Origin: Bacillus sp. ISL-7
GTDB lineage: Bacteria > Bacillota > Bacilli > Bacillales_B > DSM-18226
Direction of reading: 5' to 3'
Length of the DNA stretch: 64,000 nucleotides
Assembly (NCBI RefSeq): GCF_018613065.1
Contig: NZ_JAGGQW010000044.1
Coordinates: forward strand, 1-64,000
A program made the position numbers and the translations under genes. This document shows positions 17,831 through 28,251 of this stretch, piece by piece (position 1 is the stretch's first letter; every line of letters starts with the position of its first letter). Below the pieces are notes generated by a model that ran no database searches, was not told the DNA's origin, and was given only the letters and a program-made list of their open reading frames with translations.

Positions 17831-19207
17831 ATGAAAGATGCATCATTGCAAAAGAAGTTGTTGCCGCGGCATATAAGTATGATGGCAATGGGAGGAGCAA
17901 TAGGGACAGGGATTTTTAAAGGTAGTGCAGAAACCGTATCATTAGCAGGACCAGGTGTTATCTTTACATATGTGTTCGCAGGACTATTGCTTCTTGTTGT
18001 TATGGGAGCTATAGCAGAAATGGCCATCGTCTATCCGAACACAAATATGAAAGGCTTTGTTCAGAAAGCATTTGGTAAGCGCGCTTCCTTTGTTATAGGC
18101 TGGATGTATTGTTTCATGTGGCTGGCCGTATGTGTCATCGAGATTGTCGTGGCAGGCAGCTTCTTGCAATACTGGTTTCCATCCATTCCTCTTTGGGAAT
18201 TAAGTTTAGGCTGTGCCGCTTTAGTTATTGGAATTAACATGATGAATGTTAAAAATTATGGGGAATTTGAATTTTGGTTTGCAGGCATTAAAATCACCAT
18301 GATTATCGTATTTATCATAATAGGAGCAGGTATTTTATTTGGAGTCATCCCGAGCAATCAATCCAACTATCTTCACAATTTTACAGAGCAAGGCGGTTTT
18401 TTCCCGAAAGGGTGGATGTCAATCTTTTCAGCTCTGTTTATTGTTATGTTTTCTTATGGAGGTTCTGAATTAATAGGATTAACAGTAACAGAAGTAAAAG
18501 ATGCAGAACGGATTTTACCTAAGGTGATTAAAAGTTTTGTTTGGAGAATTATTTTGTTTTACACGCTGCCAATTCTGGTCATTTGCGGTTTAATTCCTTG
18601 GAATGAAATTGGCATCAGTCATGCGAGTCCGTTTGTCCAGGTGTTATCCATGGCCGGCCTGAAGGGGGCAGCTCACCTTATGAACTTTATTTTAATTACA
18701 GCTGTCTTATCTGCAGCCAACTCCGGTATATACGGTTGTACACGGATGCTTCATTCCCTAGCGGTTGAAGGGGAAGCTCCAAAGTCTTTCTCTTTTGTAT
18801 CAAAAAAGGGTGTTCCATTATACAGTTTAATATTAACAGCAATTATATTAGTCGGCGGCTCCATGATTGCCTTTGTTGCGCAGGAAAAGGTATTTACTTT
18901 ATTAATGGCGGTTCCGGGTTTTGTCGTATCGTTGGTCTGGATTGGTATTTGTCTAGCACATTTAAAACTTCGCAATTCCTATCCTAAAGAACCAAGCTTT
19001 AAATTGTGGGGCTTCCCATATGTAACTGCGATTACAGTCGTTACGTTAAGCATCATATCAGTAATATTTTTGTTAGATGAACAGAATCGAGTGAGTATTA
19101 TTACTTGTCTCGTTGTTTTAGCGGTGCTATTTTTGATTTCCATCTTTAAGTTTAAAAATGTGGATGAAAAAGATACCAAGATAGTAAAACAGAATAAAGT
19201 AGTATAG
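17831..19207 (+). CDS. Amino acid permease (APC superfamily)
   Basis: A 458-residue, 12-helix transporter of the amino acid-polyamine-organocation family. The first helix contains MAMGGAIGTGIFKGS (residues 18-32), the unwound Gly-rich substrate-binding segment of the AroP/GabP/ProY group; the FSYGGSELIGLTVTE region (helix 6) is also typical. It probably imports an amino acid by proton symport. Because it follows the phenylalanine dehydrogenase/E1/E2 operon in the same direction, an aromatic or branched amino acid is the likely substrate (inference). TTTAGGAGGACTAATTA precedes the ATG and a strong terminator follows. Confidence 0.9.
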   Translation: MKDASLQKKLLPRHISMMAMGGAIGTGIFKGSAETVSLAGPGVIFTYVFAGLLLLVVMGAIAEMAIVYPNTNMKGFVQKAFGKRASFVIGWMYCFMWLAVCVIEIVVAGSFLQYWFPSIPLWELSLGCAALVIGINMMNVKNYGEFEFWFAGIKITMIIVFIIIGAGILFGVIPSNQSNYLHNFTEQGGFFPKGWMSIFSALFIVMFSYGGSELIGLTVTEVKDAERILPKVIKSFVWRIILFYTLPILVICGLIPWNEIGISHASPFVQVLSMAGLKGAAHLMNFILITAVLSAANSGIYGCTRMLHSLAVEGEAPKSFSFVSKKGVPLYSLILTAIILVGGSMIAFVAQEKVFTLLMAVPGFVVSLVWIGICLAHLKLRNSYPKEPSFKLWGFPYVTAITVVTLSIISVIFLLDEQNRVSIITCLVVLAVLFLISIFKFKNVDEKDTKIVKQNKVV

Positions 19208-19243
19208 TCATATCCATATTTAAGAGAATAGATAAACAATTAA

Positions 19244-19282
19244 AAAAATGATATGGGCCATAATGGCTCATATCATTTTTTA
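19244..19282 (+). terminator. Terminator after the permease gene
   Basis: AAATGATATG-GCC pairs with GGC-CATATCATTT around ATAAT, with A and T runs on both sides, so it can work in both directions. Confidence 0.9.
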
Positions 19283-19295
19283 CATTTATAAATAC

Positions 19296-19397
19296 TTAAA
19301 CTTCTGTTTCAACAAAGGACTGATTTTTACGATAAACCATTGCTTCCATGGTAGCGATCAATTCTTTGTTGCTATATACACGAATGTTATACCATAG
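19296..19397 (-). pseudogene. C-terminal remnant of a hotdog-fold thioesterase-like gene
   Basis: The minus strand encodes WYNIRVYSNKELIATMEAM, then VYRKNQSFVETEV and a stop. The NKELIATMEAMVYRK pattern resembles the last strand of PaaI-like/4HBT thioesterases. Only 33 codons remain; the frame ends at 19397, where unrelated DNA starts. The assignment is tentative. Confidence 0.4.
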
Positions 19398-19629
19398 CGA
19401 TGCCGGAAATGATGATTTCAAGGGTGCTGAAAGGGAAGCATGCCAGGATTACATGTATTTCACAAAAAAGGCATTTGTTGTGGAAAATATCATTCGGTCT
19501 CGGATTGGATTTGTTCCAGTACGAATCACTGATAAATATTTAGCCATCTATCTAGCAAACATCGAAAAGGATAAAAAAGGTTCAATGGTAATTCGAATCC
19601 AACGCCAGGAGTTAAAACCCTTAATTTAG
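19398..19629 (+). other. Unidentified coding-like fragment
   Basis: An open frame ends at 19629 with FTKKAFVVENIIRSRIGFVPV and RITDKYLAIYLANIEKDK. It has no proper start; its upstream part belongs to the thioesterase remnant on the other strand. It looks like the tail of a gene fused here by rearrangement. I cannot name it. Confidence 0.35.
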
Positions 19630-19846
19630 CGTAAATCTAAATGAAAATAATGTTGGAAAAGGATCTTATTGATTAAACTTTGTTTTAGTTTCCTATAGGG
19701 AGCATCAAATTTTGAATAGAAATCAGGTCAACCGTTAAGTGGTCGAGAGGAGAGGTAAGGGACGAAAACGGGTACCCACAAGTGTACTAAAAGCGGATGG
19801 TTGACGATAAAATGAGGATTGTTATGTATAAGATATCAATCAACTA

Positions 19847-20131
19847 TTATCCTTTTCTCCCTTTTCTAACTCCCAATTGAAAAACACCCACACTGTATGA
19901 TACGAACCCGAATATAATCATAATAACTTTCTTATGCAATTTCCACAGCAAGGCCACATTAGATGTAAGAGTTCCTTTTGTATGTAAATAATAGAGATAA
20001 ACAATTAGCAGTGATAGGAAAATAAGAAAGAGAACCTTAAGAAAACGTAAGAAATTTAAATTTTCAAGAGAAGATGTTATCTTTATGTTGTTTTTTGAAG
20101 AAGATCTTTTATTTGTTTTTGTTTCGGCCAT
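19847..20131 (-). CDS. Small membrane protein, 94 aa, unknown function
   Basis: A Lys/Ser-rich N-terminal segment (1-27) is followed by two hydrophobic segments (about 28-47 and 66-84) and a short basic tail (VRKGRKG). GGGAGAGGAAAATTT precedes the ATG at 20131. The pattern is that of a small two-helix membrane protein with both ends on the cytoplasmic side. No family is recognised, and no neighbour gives a hint. Confidence 0.55.
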   Translation of the reverse strand: MAETKTNKRSSSKNNIKITSSLENLNFLRFLKVLFLIFLSLLIVYLYYLHTKGTLTSNVALLWKLHKKVIMIIFGFVSYSVGVFQLGVRKGRKG

Positions 20132-20450
20132 AAATTTTCCTCTCCCATACTATAATTGAAATTTAATACTTAATTTTATGTTAAATAATTGAAAAAATAG
20201 TTATAAACTATATGACGGTTTTCCAATCAGTCGTGATTATTTTGATTATAGAAATTTCTGTTATTTTCATCAAGCTCTATTATAGGAAAAATTATTCTAG
20301 GTCGAGACTTTAGTATTGTTCCTTTTAACAATAATATCAAAATATGTTTAAACATATATGATAAAATATACTATATAATATTATTTAAATTATATTTTAC
20401 TTATAAAAATATTAAAAACAATATTAATGTTTTTAATATATGAGTTAATT
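20132..20450. other. AT-rich gene-free DNA
   Basis: Very AT-rich, with no supported gene. It ends near the presumed left border of the IS1182-family element. Confidence 0.4.
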
Positions 20451-21990
20451 TCATAATTGTTTTTTTGAATTTTTAAGCTGGCCGAATTTTCAATGCTATG
20501 TTTTTAAAAATTAGGCAGCCAATCTCATTTCTTTCATTTGTTTGTTAATTCGATCTACAGCCAGTTTTGTTGAGTTGTACACAAGAGTAATTAAATCAAA
20601 ATGAACTTTTGCCTTTTTTCCAGTTCGGTATCGAACATTTTTTAATTGGAAGAACTCTTTTAAATACGCATTCACTCGTTCAACCGCAGTTCTTTGTTTA
20701 TAAAGTTTTTTCCAAGCTTCAGAACCTCGTCCGGGTGCTGAATATCCTCGAATATCGGTATCAATCTTCATTTTATAGACCTTCTGGCATAGAGAATCAT
20801 TGGATAATGGGCAGGTTTCACACTCTTTTGGTCTTACGTACTTCAATGAGCGATACTTTTCATCATAATTTTCGTATCGATAAGAATGTTCTCTCACACA
20901 TGTCGGGGCAAAATGCTCATCAAAGCCAATCATTTCACCTTCATTGCGCTTATTATAGGCGATGATTCCATAAGCTTTCATATTCAGAAGTTGTTGATAG
21001 ATTGGCACATAGTCATAACCAGCGTCCATAAGACCATAACGAATGGGTAGAGAAGGAAGCCTTTCCTGGATCCCTTTTAGGAGAGGAATGGCTGCTTTTC
21101 CATCGTTCAAACTAGCAGAAGTCATCATGGATTGTAAGATATACTGACTGTTTGTTCCCACTGCTAGATGTGCCTTGAAGCCGAACCAAAAGGTATTTTT
21201 ACCTTCGCTATTTTTCTTAATACCCCAATTGGGCTCCAACGGAGCCTCAGTTCGTAAGGTTTCTAAGCTAATGGGCAATTGGTCTTCTATCGTCTTTTTG
21301 TAAATTGATTTTTGATTTTCTCTTTCCTGTACTTCTAATTGAAAGGCTTCTTGTTCAGCCTTTGGTTTGCGTCCACGCTTTTTTGGTTCATGCTTTGGCT
21401 TCTTCTCTTGTGGAGTGGAACGGTCTCTAGACTCAAAGTGAGTCGCATCTATTGCCACATCCTCATCACAAACAAAACCTTCTTGAATGGCTTGAAGGAG
21501 TAAAGAATCCTGAACCGATTCAAAGGCAGTAGAATCACTTAATTTAGAAGTAAGACGAGAAAAGGATGCTTCACGGAATTCGATCTGAAAATAGAAAGCC
21601 ACAATCCAAACGAAACATAAAATCCTGAGTAAGACGTTTAATTAGATCTTTAATTGTTGGTATTCTTTCCAGAATACGAGCTACCTGTGCATAAATCATG
21701 GCAGGATAATTAAGTTCTGTCGGTGCACCGTAAACAGACTTTTCATTAACTGCAAATAATAATGGTTCAATGTGAGGAGTAGAAAAAACTGCTTCAAAAC
21801 GTTTAGATGGTTCCAATTCATAAAAATTCTGCATGTCAAACAGGCTTCCTTGTCGTATAATAGACATGGGAGTCAACCTCATTCCATTCTTGATTTTGTT
21901 TGTTTGGTCACTTACATTATACAAGAATTTGGGGAGGTACTCCTTTTTTTAACGCTTGGGAGACAAGGGATTGGAAATATGAAATTCATT
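20450..21990 (-). mobile_element. IS1182-family element, first copy (frameshifted)
   Basis: Limits are approximate. The right border is placed near 21990 because similarity to the second copy (42225-42880) fades after GACAAGGGATTGGAA. Near the left end AATTTCATA (about 20447-20455) matches the reverse complement of the right flank, a weak inverted repeat. The single transposase gene is broken by a 2-base deletion. Confidence 0.65.
20511..21924 (-). pseudogene. IS1182-family DDE transposase, frameshifted
   Basis: The N-terminal 117 codons (to LDCGFLFSDRIP) and C-terminal part (from EASFSRLTSKL) lie in different frames. The second copy in this window has GCTTCGGACGG at the junction where this copy has GCTTCACGG, showing a 2-base deletion near 21573. 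Typical parts are present: IAIDATHFESRDRS (first catalytic Asp), KKRGRKPKAEQEA, YGLMDAGYDYVPIY (second Asp), and ERVNAYLKEFFQLKNVRYR with the Glu near the end. It would be a transposase of about 470 residues if repaired. Confidence 0.85.
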
Positions 21991-22437
21991 CATATAACTA
22001 TTTTATAATGTCTTCCACCAGTAGAGTTAAAAAGTAAAGAGAAAATACATCAATAGCAAGTAATTAAACGTTTTGAATGACTTACATATATTGATATAAA
22101 TAAATTGATTGAGTTTTCAAACATACACTGGATCCATTTTATTCGAATTAAGATTTTGGGCTTATAGAGAAGGTATTGACGCTGTATTGCAAACTGGTAT
22201 GCAATTCGTTAGATCAAAAGCGGCATTATCTCTTAGAGCACACTACGCTAAGATGAATCAACGATATAAACACCGATCTTCGAACCGAACCTTTTATATG
22301 AGCCTACTAAAAAATTATTTGCCAAAAGGACCCGAATGCTGAATCAAATAAGTGCTGAATCTTACAAAAAATTCATACTTATATAATGTTGGTCCCTTGA
22401 ATAGTGTAGCAAATAATTACATCAATAGATTAAGGGG
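21991..22437. other. Decayed DNA between two IS remnants
   Basis: It contains an open stretch at 22109-22342 (RFWAYREGIDAVLQTGMQFV) that looks like real protein but lacks a start signal and recognisable family. No intact gene. Confidence 0.35.
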
Positions 22438-22644
22438 TTATACATGGAAAAGAGCAAGCTTCAGCCTTTTTTCCATGTTCTTTTCGTCTCTTTTGTTTCG
22501 TTCATATTCTACCAATATATTTAGGAAAGAAAGATAACTGACTTCTTCTTTTTCGGCTTTTGCAAGTATAGCAGGAAGCTCCTTTGAAACTTCCGAAAGG
22601 CGGAGAGATATCAGGGCATCCTGAAGTTGTCTGATCTGGTTCAT
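22438..22644 (-). pseudogene. istB N-terminal fragment (IS21 helper ATPase)
   Basis: MNQIRQLQDALISLRLSEVS, then KELPAILAKAEKEEVSYLSF and LVEYERNKRDEKNMEKRL: this is the N-terminal helical domain of IstB, the AAA+ helper of IS21 transposition. The ATPase core is missing; the frame ends at 22438. The ATG overlaps the stop of the upstream istA remnant (ATGA), the usual coupling in IS21. Confidence 0.8.
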
Positions 22645-22795
22645 TTGATTCCCTTCATAATGGTGACATACTGGTCAAAAGGTCGCTGTTTTGCCTCTAC
22701 ATTCAATAATGGAAACTCCTCTACATCTGTAGATGTTGGTTTATATTCAGCGGTAGCGCTTGGACTGTTCATCTTAACCTGGCGCTGGCGTTTTC
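22641..22795 (-). pseudogene. istA C-terminal fragment (IS21 transposase)
   Basis: The minus strand reads RQRQVKMNSPSATAEYKP, a short linker, then VEAKQRPFDQYVTIMKGIK and a stop overlapping the istB start. This fits the very end of an IS21 IstA transposase. Upstream the frame is closed, so the rest was lost, probably in the rearrangement that brought in the IS6 element. Confidence 0.6.
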
Positions 22796-22905
22796 AATCT
22801 ATTCCTAGTTTCGATAAGAATTTCGTTCATAGGCTTGCTCCCTTCAAAAATTCAACATAATAGATTAATATTCTACTTTTCTTTCGAATATGAAGCACTT
22901 TTTCG

Positions 22906-23766
22906 GGTTCTGGTGCAAAAAGTTTTACACAATTACAAGTAATCTCTAAATCTTGGACATACTGGTACTATTACTCTAGAAAAGGACGTGATCAGTATGG
23001 AAAAGCAAAATTTATTTAAGTGGAAACATTATCAGCCAGACATTATTTTGTTAACAGTAAGATGGTACCTACGGTACAACTTAAGCTTTCGTAACATAGT
23101 GGAGATGATGGAGGAACGTGGCTTATTCATTGCTCACACAACGATTATGCGTTGGGTACATCAATATGGTCCTGAGTTGGATAAGAGAATCCGTCGCCAT
23201 CTCAGGCAAACGAATGACTCATGGAGAGTCGATGAGACCTATATCAAGATAAAAGGGGAATGGATGTACCTGTATCGTGCAGTAGATTCCGAAGGAAACA
23301 CCATTGATTTTTATCTTAGAAAAAATAGAAATGCCCAATCAGCAAAGTGCTTTTTCAAAAAAGCCTTGGCTTCTTCGCATGTATCCTCTCCCCGTATGAT
23401 CACAGTTGATAAGAATCCAGCGTATCCTGTTGCGATTCAAGAATTACAAGAAGAAAAAAGCATGCCTTCAGGCACGCAAATAAGACAACAGAAGTACTTA
23501 AATAATATCATTGAGCAAGATCATCGCTTTATAAAGAAGCGAGTTCGTTCTATGCTAGGATTGAAATCGTTTCGAACTGCCAAAAAGATATTGAGTGGTA
23601 TGGATGCGATGCATATGCTTCAAAAGAAGCAAGTTTTGTTACGGGAGAAGTCTGTCAAAAACCAGAAAGAATTTATACATCAGTTGTTTGGACTTACAGC
23701 ATAAGATAGGATTCCAAAAGGAATCTATTCATTTTTTCAAACTTTTATTGTATTTGCACCAGAACC
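22906..23766 (+). mobile_element. IS6-family insertion sequence
   Basis: A complete 861-bp element bounded by perfect 14-bp inverted repeats GGTTCTGGTGCAAA (22906-22919) and TTTGCACCAGAACC (23753-23766), with one transposase gene. The 8 bases on either side differ, so there is no target duplication; this suggests deletion or recombination next to the element, which is common for IS6. Confidence 0.92.
22997..23704 (+). CDS. IS6-family transposase
   Basis: An intact DDE transposase of about 235 residues. Counting from the GTG at 22988, the triad is Asp82 (WRVDETYIKI), Asp141 (TVDKNPAYP) and Glu176 (IIEQDHRFIK). The N-terminal helix-turn-helix (LSFRNIVEMMEERG) is also seen. The ATG at 22997 is preferred, since AAAAGGA lies 10 bases upstream. 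IS6 enzymes make cointegrates, which could explain the rearranged DNA around it. Confidence 0.92.
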   Translation: MEKQNLFKWKHYQPDIILLTVRWYLRYNLSFRNIVEMMEERGLFIAHTTIMRWVHQYGPELDKRIRRHLRQTNDSWRVDETYIKIKGEWMYLYRAVDSEGNTIDFYLRKNRNAQSAKCFFKKALASSHVSSPRMITVDKNPAYPVAIQELQEEKSMPSGTQIRQQKYLNNIIEQDHRFIKKRVRSMLGLKSFRTAKKILSGMDAMHMLQKKQVLLREKSVKNQKEFIHQLFGLTA

Positions 23767-24067
23767 ATTTTTTGTAACAACAACTTAAAAATGGTAATTT
23801 AAATAGGGATTTGCTCCTAAAAAGTGTTGTAACTTTTGGCAAACTAAAATCTATTATTAGGGAAGAATTTTTTTTCTCTTTCCTACTGTAATCCATACCC
23901 GTTCAAAAAAGTACATTTTTTCGAACAGGTATTTTTTGTTCAAAAATGGCCGATTTCAACGTTCGTAAAACTAAAAAAATAATTTACGGACGGTCACTGT
24001 TTTTATTATATTTTTACGAACGTTTTATAGTAGAATAAGAGAAATAAGAATTGAAGTGAGGGACAAG
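23767..24067. other. Gene-free DNA with resolvase-site-like repeats
   Basis: GTTCGTAAA (23961-23969), TTTACGGAC (about 23983) and TTTACGAAC (24013-24021) lie before the resolvase remnant. The same TTTACGAAC motif, direct and inverted, stands before the intact resolvase at 54420. The segment also has an imperfect inverted repeat around 23900-23935 (CGTTCAAAAAA / TTTTTTCGAAC). Confidence 0.5.
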
Positions 24068-24238
24068 AGTGGAATGACATTACGAAAAACATCCAGGCCG
24101 ACATTGTGGTACTGGATATGCCTTTATTGGATACCACTCAATTTAAAGATAGTCTTTGTATAAAACTCTCCTTTTTTGTGCAGCTGCTAGCTTCTTCAGA
24201 AGCTGAAAACGTTAATGTATCAACGATGTGTAAACGAT
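24068..24238 (+). pseudogene. Remnant of a serine resolvase
   Basis: EWNDITKNIQADIVVLDMPL, then LDTTQFKDSL: this matches residues about 81-110 of the intact resolvase at 54420 (EWTDITKNKKADIVVLDMPL). After a break the frame gives LLASSEAENVN, like the helix E region. The catalytic N-terminus and the DNA-binding end are gone. Confidence 0.75.
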
Positions 24239-24250
24239 AAAAAACGAACA

Positions 24251-24286
24251 AAAACCAAGCCCTTAAGTATCAAGGGATTGGCTTTT
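24251..24286. terminator. Bidirectional terminator
   Basis: AAAACCAAGCCCTT pairs with AAGGGATTGGCTTTTT. The A-run and T-run on the two sides allow use by the resolvase remnant (rightward) and the membrane-protein gene (leftward). Confidence 0.8.
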
Positions 24287-24362
24287 TCTGTTTCCTGAAA
24301 TCATCATTATGTTAATTTGAATGTCAATGCGATATACAAGTTTCTAATATTTTGTTCAATAA

Positions 24363-24851
24363 TTATGTATGACGCTTTCGTAGTAACTTTAATTGCCAAG
24401 GTAACCAAAAACCAAAAACAATAATGAATACAGGGATAGACCACAGAGTATGCCATCCTTTTAACTTCATATATCCTATTTGAACAAGCATCCATTCAGA
24501 AAAGAAGGACACGATCGTAAAAAGGGTAACATATATCCATTTCTTTTCTTGTTTAAAATAGTTAAGAAATATTGTAGCGTAACAGGAAGGGATGATACCC
24601 ATACTTATCAAATCACCAATTCCTTCTTGCTTTGGGTCACGACCTAGATCAAATACATCTAAGTAATTTAACATAAGGAACACATCTATTACTATTGCTA
24701 CATAGCCAGTCGTACCAAAGATAAAATAAATTTCTCTCCAACTTAATCGTTTCGGCATGAAAATTATATAAATCAAAGCGACAGTACCTAGAGTAATTGG
24801 AAACCATATACCTTTTGCTGACAAATCTAAGTTTTGTGTAATTCCTTCCAT
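24363..24851 (-). CDS. Membrane protein, probably CBO0543-like
   Basis: 162 residues with five hydrophobic segments (about 17-31, 42-62, 84-99, 106-126 and 134-152). The C-terminal part YMKLKGWHTLWSIPVFIIVF recalls the NGW-WW signature of the CBO0543 proteins in this window, and the general size and topology agree, but the match is weak. AAAGGAGACATATT precedes the ATG. It lies downstream of a broken DUF3231 gene on the same strand. Confidence 0.6.
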   Translation of the reverse strand: MEGITQNLDLSAKGIWFPITLGTVALIYIIFMPKRLSWREIYFIFGTTGYVAIVIDVFLMLNYLDVFDLGRDPKQEGIGDLISMGIIPSCYATIFLNYFKQEKKWIYVTLFTIVSFFSEWMLVQIGYMKLKGWHTLWSIPVFIIVFGFWLPWQLKLLRKRHT

Positions 24852-25060
24852 AATATGTCTCCTTTATTATTATAAAAAAACAGACATTAATATTTCGTTC
24901 TATCTATTGCTGATTGAATATGACCATAAAAGCTTAACATTATTACTTCGTTAAAGTTTGATTGAATGTTAATCAAGAATTCTAAAGAATGGAAAGCTTG
25001 GTAATGCACTGCTGCAAAGGACCCTTGCAAGTTGATCTATTTTCGTCATTTTATCTCCTT

Positions 25061-26068
25061 CTAAGTATTAGCTAGTTTATCATGATCCACTACTTTTGGA
25101 GGTTGTTCCATCCACCCATTATCGATCATTATGTTTGCAGCGTCTTCTATAAATTTTAGGACTTCACCTAAAATTCGGAGGTAATTGGTAGATAAATCAC
25201 GTCTGGAACTTGTTGACAAACTTGTCCCGTAATATCCAATGGCGCCTGCGGCTAGTGCATTTACATGAAACATCATTAGTTTATCGGAAAAAGGGGAAAC
25301 GGTTGAGTCTAATACTTGGTTATCCCAAGACACAGAAGCTGGAAGGGAATTTTTCATTTAAAACGGAACTATAAATTTCAATATGCTTTGAAGCAATTTC
25401 TTTTCCTCTTGAGAAAAAGTTACCCACTTCTTTTGACTTTGCCACTTGACTGAAGCCAATGAATGTTGACATAGCTAACACATTTCTTTGAATATTAGCA
25501 TAAAGATTCGTTACTTCTAACGTAGTAAGTGATCTACGTTCTCCAAACCATCCAGCTAAAAAGTTTTGTTTTCGAATAAAATCGACTTTTTCAGGAGTCG
25601 TAACATATGGCGCTCGTATATAGAGACCTTTAGATAGTATAAAACATTTCCTGTGTTTTTGAGAAGTTTCTTTGAACCATCAATACATTCTGAAAAATAA
25701 TCAAATACATCAGAACGTGTTGATAATGTCAACGAGATGCTGTAAGCGTTTAACCCTATTGAACTCCATTGTTGTAGATAATAAAGAAAGTAAGAATCCG
25801 AAAATAATCGTGGAGCTGTAATATCAACATCTTCTTCTTTAAATCCATATGGAATGGGAATTTTCTCACCGTTAAAGATTAATGTAAGTTTTTTTATGTG
25901 TGCCTGTGCTAACTCCAATGCATATTCGACTACAGGACGAATCTCAGGATCCTCTGCTTTTTCCAAAAAGTATTTAAGTACACAAATGGATAGGCTATCA
26001 TTCATGTAGGCAGACCACAGCTGTGAAATTTCAGCAGACGTTAGTTTAATGTAATTTTCACTATGCAT
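25061..26068 (-). pseudogene. Broken DUF3231 gene
   Basis: The N-terminal part (YIKLTSAEISQLWSAYMNDS onward) and C-terminal part (SPFSDKLMMFHVNALAAGAI ... NGWMEQPP) match the ends of the two intact DUF3231 proteins at 52853 and 58321. Two frameshifts break it: near 25640 (after GNVL, where SKGLYIRAPY continues in another frame) and near 25355. The start is placed at 26068 because GGAGGAAGA lies 8 bases upstream. The full protein would have had about 335 residues. Confidence 0.85.
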
Positions 26069-26086
26069 AAGAGATTCTTCCTCCAT

Positions 26087-26787
26087 TAACTTGAAATGAA
26101 ATCCTCATGTTATCTTTCCTAATCATGTAAATAAATATTTATCGTATTATGAATTCGCATATGATGAGAGAAAAGTCTTGGCCACTTTTAAATTTAAAAA
26201 GGTTTATGATTTCATGGAAAAGTAAAAATGAATATTTCTTCATTTTAGTTTAATGATGACAACATCAAGCTAGTGATTAAACTAAGCATATAATATACAT
26301 TATATTCATCTAAACTATTAAAATCCTTGTTATACTCGTCATGTAATGTTGATTTATGGTTCAATTTGGGATGATTTTTGGAGATTAAAGTATTTGTCCT
26401 TTTTCTGAAGATTAACAATAAAATATTCCAACATGACCATCGCATCTTACCTTATATGCTGAGTTTCATAAAACCCTTACTACCTATCGGAAATGTTTCC
26501 GGCAATTAATTGATTTATGTTTTGGCAGTATGTTTATTAATCATTTTGAATTATTTTATTTAGAAAATCCTGTATAATCTTTAATATTTATACATTTTTT
26601 CGATCTTTGCTTATTGTGTTAACGAAGCAGGTTTGTTTAATAAGAATTTTTAGAAGGGAGTGCTGGTAAACAGGCTTTTTTTTTCTGGTTTGGAGCAGGA
26701 AATGCATTTTTGTCTACTTTTCCCAAGGTAAAAGGGAATACTGTTGTTTAGAGTATAACCGAAGTTTAAGAAAGGAAGATAAACAAC
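26087..26787. other. AT-rich gene-free DNA with a repeat half-copy
   Basis: No supported gene in 700 bases. GTTAACGAAGCAGGTTTG at about 26619-26636 resembles the right half of the dispersed repeat. The last part carries the SulP ribosome binding site AAAGGAAG. Confidence 0.4.
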
Positions 26788-28236
26788 TTGGAGCAACTTT
26801 CTTATAAACAATCATGGTTCGGTAATCTAAAGGGAGACATTCTTTCGGGAATAGTAGTTGCACTTGCATTGATTCCTGAAGCCATTGCTTTTTCCATCAT
26901 AGCTGGTGTTGATCCAATGGTTGGATTATATGCCTCTTTTACCATTGCGGTTGTTATTTCATTTGTTGGTGGAAGACCTGGAATGATTTCTGCTGCTACA
27001 GGGGCAATGGCCTTAGTTTTTACTGAATTAATAAGGGAACATGGACTTCAATATCTTTTAGCTGCCACGATATTATGCGGTGTCTTTCAAATAATATTTG
27101 GAATATTTAAATTGTCTCGATATATGAAATTTATCCCACGATCAGTTATGGTTGGTTTTGTTAATGCTTTAGCAATTTTGATTTTTATGGCTCAATTGCA
27201 ACACTTTGTCGGAGAGTCGTGGATTATCTATGTATTAGTCGGAGCGACTTTAGCCATTATTTATTTGTTTCCGTATATCACTAAGGCCATTCCCTCCACT
27301 CTCGTAGCTATAGTAGCAATTACAACTTTAGTGATCATTATGAAGATTGATGTGAGAACTGTAGGTGATATGGGAGCCATTTCACAAACATTACCTACAT
27401 TTTTAATTCCTCAAATCCCAATTACATTGGATACCTTAATGATTATTCTACCTTATTCACTGGCACTTTCAGTTGTCGGCTTGATAGAATCGCTTTTAAC
27501 AGCCTCCATTGTCGATGATATGACGGATTCAGGAAGTAATAAAAATGCTGAGTGTAAAGGTCAGGGAATGGCCAACATTGTGGTTGGTTTTTTTGGCGGA
27601 ATGGCTGGATGTGCAATGATTGGCCAATCTGTTATTAATGTTAAGTCAGGTGGAAGGGGCAGACTTTCGACTTTTATTGCAGGTGTCTTTTTGATGTTTT
27701 TAATTGTCGTTTTGGGGAAAATCGTTGTACAGATTCCGATGGTGGCATTGGCTGGTGTCATGATTATGGTATCCATTAGTACATTTGATTGGAATTCTAT
27801 ACGAACACTCCACATACTTCCAAGAAGTGATGCAATCGTGATGATTGTCACTGTCCTAACAGTCGTTTTGACAGATAATCTAGCTATCGGTGTTATTACA
27901 GGTATTTTACTTAGTGCCATCTTTTTTGTGTCTAAGATTTCTAAAATTAGTGTAAAAAGTGAAAAGGAAGGGAATAAAAGAACATATCGTGTTAATGGGG
28001 AACTATTTTTTGCATCTGTGACGGAGCTTTTAACGAAATTTGATTACAAGGAAAATATCAGAATTGTTGAGATAAATTTAAGCCGTTCCCATGTATGGGA
28101 TGACTCAGCAGTGGCAGCAGTCGATAAGATTGTTTCAAAATTTGAAGAAAATAATATTATGGTAAATGTAACAGGATTAAACGAGGATAGTACAGAATTA
28201 GTAAATAAGTTAGCTAATAAACTGGGAACACATTAA
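26788..28236 (+). CDS. SulP-family anion transporter with STAS domain
   Basis: The 482-residue protein has the SulP membrane domain (about 1-380, 10 or more helices): [20 protein letters not shown] near the N-terminus, [14 protein letters not shown], then a C-terminal cytoplasmic STAS domain (about 390-480) including the [13 protein letters not shown] segment. SulP proteins carry sulfate, bicarbonate or other anions, usually driven by Na+ or H+. The start is TTG at 26788. A universal stress protein gene follows 15 bases later, a frequent pairing. A close paralogue lies at 30337, so this is a local duplication. Confidence 0.92.
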   Translation: MEQLSYKQSWFGNLKGDILSGIVVALALIPEAIAFSIIAGVDPMVGLYASFTIAVVISFVGGRPGMISAATGAMALVFTELIREHGLQYLLAATILCGVFQIIFGIFKLSRYMKFIPRSVMVGFVNALAILIFMAQLQHFVGESWIIYVLVGATLAIIYLFPYITKAIPSTLVAIVAITTLVIIMKIDVRTVGDMGAISQTLPTFLIPQIPITLDTLMIILPYSLALSVVGLIESLLTASIVDDMTDSGSNKNAECKGQGMANIVVGFFGGMAGCAMIGQSVINVKSGGRGRLSTFIAGVFLMFLIVVLGKIVVQIPMVALAGVMIMVSISTFDWNSIRTLHILPRSDAIVMIVTVLTVVLTDNLAIGVITGILLSAIFFVSKISKISVKSEKEGNKRTYRVNGELFFASVTELLTKFDYKENIRIVEINLSRSHVWDDSAVAAVDKIVSKFEENNIMVNVTGLNEDSTELVNKLANKLGTH

Positions 28237-28251
28237 GGGAGGTTATGGGGA

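Noticed and set aside
22898..23774. Target-site duplication around the IS6 element
   Set aside because: The 8 bases on the two sides differ (CTTTTTCG and ATTTTTTG).
26245..26445. A 66-codon leftward frame
   Set aside because: No ribosome binding site, no family and an odd composition; it is probably a chance frame in AT-rich DNA.
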